A stretch of 7,785 nucleotides of DNA from Chloroflexota bacterium. GTDB taxonomy: Bacteria > Chloroflexota > Dehalococcoidia > Lucifugimonadales > Lucifugimonadaceae. The position numbers and the translations under genes are program-made. This document shows, piece by piece, positions 6,709-7,785 of the stretch (position 1 is the stretch's first letter; each line of letters opens with the position of its first letter). The stretch spans positions 1-7,785 of the forward strand of contig JACPRT010000179.1 of NCBI GenBank assembly GCA_016189845.1. The letters run 5' to 3'. Under the pieces are notes generated by a model. That model was not told the DNA's origin. It searched no databases and saw nothing but the letters and a program-made list of their open reading frames with translations.

Positions 6709-7635
6709 CTAGCCAGATTTCGAAACGGCTGCCTTCTCTTTCTCGGATGCTTCACGCGCTCGCTGCTGTGCCACGGTCTCGCGCCGCCATGTCCGCTTCT
6801 TGTCGTCCTTCACGGAGAGATGCAGCCGTCCCAGGCCGGTGATCTCCATCTCGACCTTCTCGCCGTCCTGCAGCGGTCCCAGTCCCAGGTGATTGGTACC
6901 AGTGGCGATGACGTCGCCGGGCAGGAGCGTGACCTCGTTCGAGATGAGTTCGATGACCTGCGCGACGCCTCTCGCCATGTCGGACGTGGAGAAGTCCTGT
7001 CGCAGGTCGCCGTTGTTCCACAGGCGGATCTGCAGCTTCTGCGGGTCCGGGACGTCGTCGCGAGTTGCGACCCACGGGCCAATCGGGCCGAAAGTGTCCC
7101 ATGACTTCTGCCACCAGAAGCTGTTGCGACCGTTCGGGTTGATGCCTCTGGCAGACACGTCGATGAAGTTCACGTAGCCGAATACGTGTTCGAGCGCCCG
7201 GGCGGCCCTGACCTTCGAGGCGCGTCTGCCGATCACGACTCCCAGTTCGGCCTCGTGCTGGAACACCGTTGCGGGCGCATCCGGCAGGACGACCGTGTCG
7301 CCGTCGCCGACGATGGACGCGGGCGACTTCAGGAATGCGTCGACGTCGTACGGCGCAGGGATCGTGCCCGACTCCATGTAGTTGCCGGCCATGCACACGA
7401 TCTTCGAGGGCTGCGGGACCGGCTGGCGGAACCTCGACTGGGCGATCGGTTTGCCGGGGCGGCTCTGCGCAGCCGACTCCAGCTTCGGACGGAGCTGGGC
7501 GAAGCGGGCAATGACGCCTTCGAGCAGGTCCTGCGGCTTGAGATGCGGGATAGCGCTCACGACGTCTGAGACGTCGACGACCTTCTGGTCGGACACAACC
7601 GCGAGCTTGAACTCGTCGACGAAGGCAATTCGCAT
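6709..7635 (-). CDS. Fumarylacetoacetate hydrolase (FAH) family protein
   Basis: This 308-residue cytoplasmic enzyme belongs to the FAH superfamily, whose members cleave or hydrate diketo and oxo acids (acylpyruvases, 2,4-diketo-3-deoxy acid hydrolases, hydroxymuconate isomerases). Metal-site motifs are HEAELGVVIG (127-136; E128 and E130) and D159 in FIDVSARG. K177 in QKSWDTFGPIGPW and the GDVIATGTNHLGLG loop (240-253) are the other family marks. The N-terminal 70 residues form the usual small domain. At the NY motif (N85-Y86), where many relatives have NY..H, this protein reads NYMES, so the catalytic histidine seems missing. The last 30 residues are a charged, probably flexible tail. The start at 7635 has AAGGAG seven bases upstream. 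Its substrate is unknown. It converges on the serine hydrolase with 13 bases between stops. Confidence 0.92.
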   Translation of the reverse strand: MRIAFVDEFKLAVVSDQKVVDVSDVVSAIPHLKPQDLLEGVIARFAQLRPKLESAAQSRPGKPIAQSRFRQPVPQPSKIVCMAGNYMESGTIPAPYDVDAFLKSPASIVGDGDTVVLPDAPATVFQHEAELGVVIGRRASKVRAARALEHVFGYVNFIDVSARGINPNGRNSFWWQKSWDTFGPIGPWVATRDDVPDPQKLQIRLWNNGDLRQDFSTSDMARGVAQVIELISNEVTLLPGDVIATGTNHLGLGPLQDGEKVEMEITGLGRLHLSVKDDKKRTWRRETVAQQRAREASEKEKAAVSKSG

Positions 7636-7642
7636 GGAGAAG

Positions 7643-7648
7643 CTCCTT
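7643..7648 (-). promoter_or_regulatory. Ribosome binding site of the FAH-family gene
   Basis: The complement strand reads AAGGAG, seven bases before the ATG at 7635, which settles the start. The GGAG of this site can pair with the CTCC that directly precedes the ATG (GGAG-CTT-CTCC), a four-pair hairpin that might dampen initiation. Confidence 0.75.
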
Positions 7649-7680
7649 GATTCTCAATCCATGGGGTCACGCAGCGTATC

Positions 7681-7785
7681 CTATCCGGTGTCATACAAGA
7701 AAATCGCCGCCGCGCGGCCTTCTAGCGCGTTGACCCGGCCTCGATGCCCGTAGGCGAACTGGCCGTCCTTGCCGGATCCCTTGGC
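7681..7785 (-). CDS. Unidentified protein, C-terminal end only
   Basis: Reading the complement strand inward from the right edge gives 34 codons, then TAG at 7683-7681. The peptide includes GQFAYGHRGRVNALEG (residues 8-23) and ends in FLYDTG. I do not recognise the family. I favour this frame because its third codon positions are mostly G or C, like the neighbouring genes, and because it stays open to the edge. One other frame on this strand also reaches almost as far, but gives an arginine-rich, protein-unlike product. If real, it ends 45 bases before the FAH-family gene on the same strand, so the two would probably be co-transcribed. The fragment is too short to assign a function. Confidence 0.5.
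   Translation of the reverse strand, partial: AKGSGKDGQFAYGHRGRVNALEGRAAAIFLYDTG

Noticed and set aside
7654..7662. Two-codon upstream frame (ATG GAT TGA) before the FAH-family gene on the - strand
   Set aside because: It is too short to support, lacks its own ribosome site and is likely chance.

Overview
This 7,785-base window is high-GC bacterial DNA with very tight gene packing. I find only about 108 non-coding bases, in four gaps of 15, 35, 13 and 45 bases. There are eight protein-coding genes, two of them cut by the window edges, plus a likely shared divergent promoter. I see no RNA genes, insertion sequences, CRISPR arrays, attachment sites or origins, and no gene-free stretch over 300 bases. 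The gene families (HtpX-like peptidase, ABC-2 exporter, mandelate racemase-type dehydratase, monocarboxylate-type MFS carrier, FAH-family hydrolase) fit a free-living heterotroph rich in organic-acid catabolism. Chloroflexota, including the SAR202 lineage, and some uncultured soil phyla are known for this mix, but that placement is a weak inference from gene content and base composition.

Region 1 (1-2820, + strand) looks like one transcription unit. It holds the tail of an M48 (HtpX-like) membrane peptidase, an ABC ATPase that starts inside the peptidase stop codon, an ABC-2 permease that starts 11 bases before the ATPase stop, and an acetamidase/formamidase-family amidase 15 bases further on. 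Region 2 (2810-3919, - strand) is a mandelate racemase-subgroup enolase-superfamily enzyme, probably a sugar-acid dehydratase. Its stop overlaps the amidase stop tail to tail. Region 3 (3955-6695, + strand) is an MFS carrier followed by a beta-lactamase-fold serine hydrolase coupled through a GTGA overlap. It diverges from the dehydratase across only 35 bases, which carry two overlapping -10-like elements on opposite strands. Region 4 (6709-7785, - strand) is a FAH-family hydrolase, preceded in the same direction by the unidentified tail of another gene.

Regions 2 to 4 read as an organic-acid or sugar-acid utilisation cluster. The MFS protein would import the acid. The dehydratase would make a 2-keto-3-deoxy acid, and the FAH enzyme could cleave a derived diketo acid. 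The serine hydrolase might open an ester or lactone, and the amidase might release a carboxylate from an amide. No dehydrogenase or regulator lies inside the window, so the pathway is a hypothesis. I found no evidence of an unprecedented system. The least ordinary points are the shared promoter with a possibly leaderless MFS transcript, the amidase attached to a peptidase-exporter operon, and unusual residues in the FAH and ATPase proteins.
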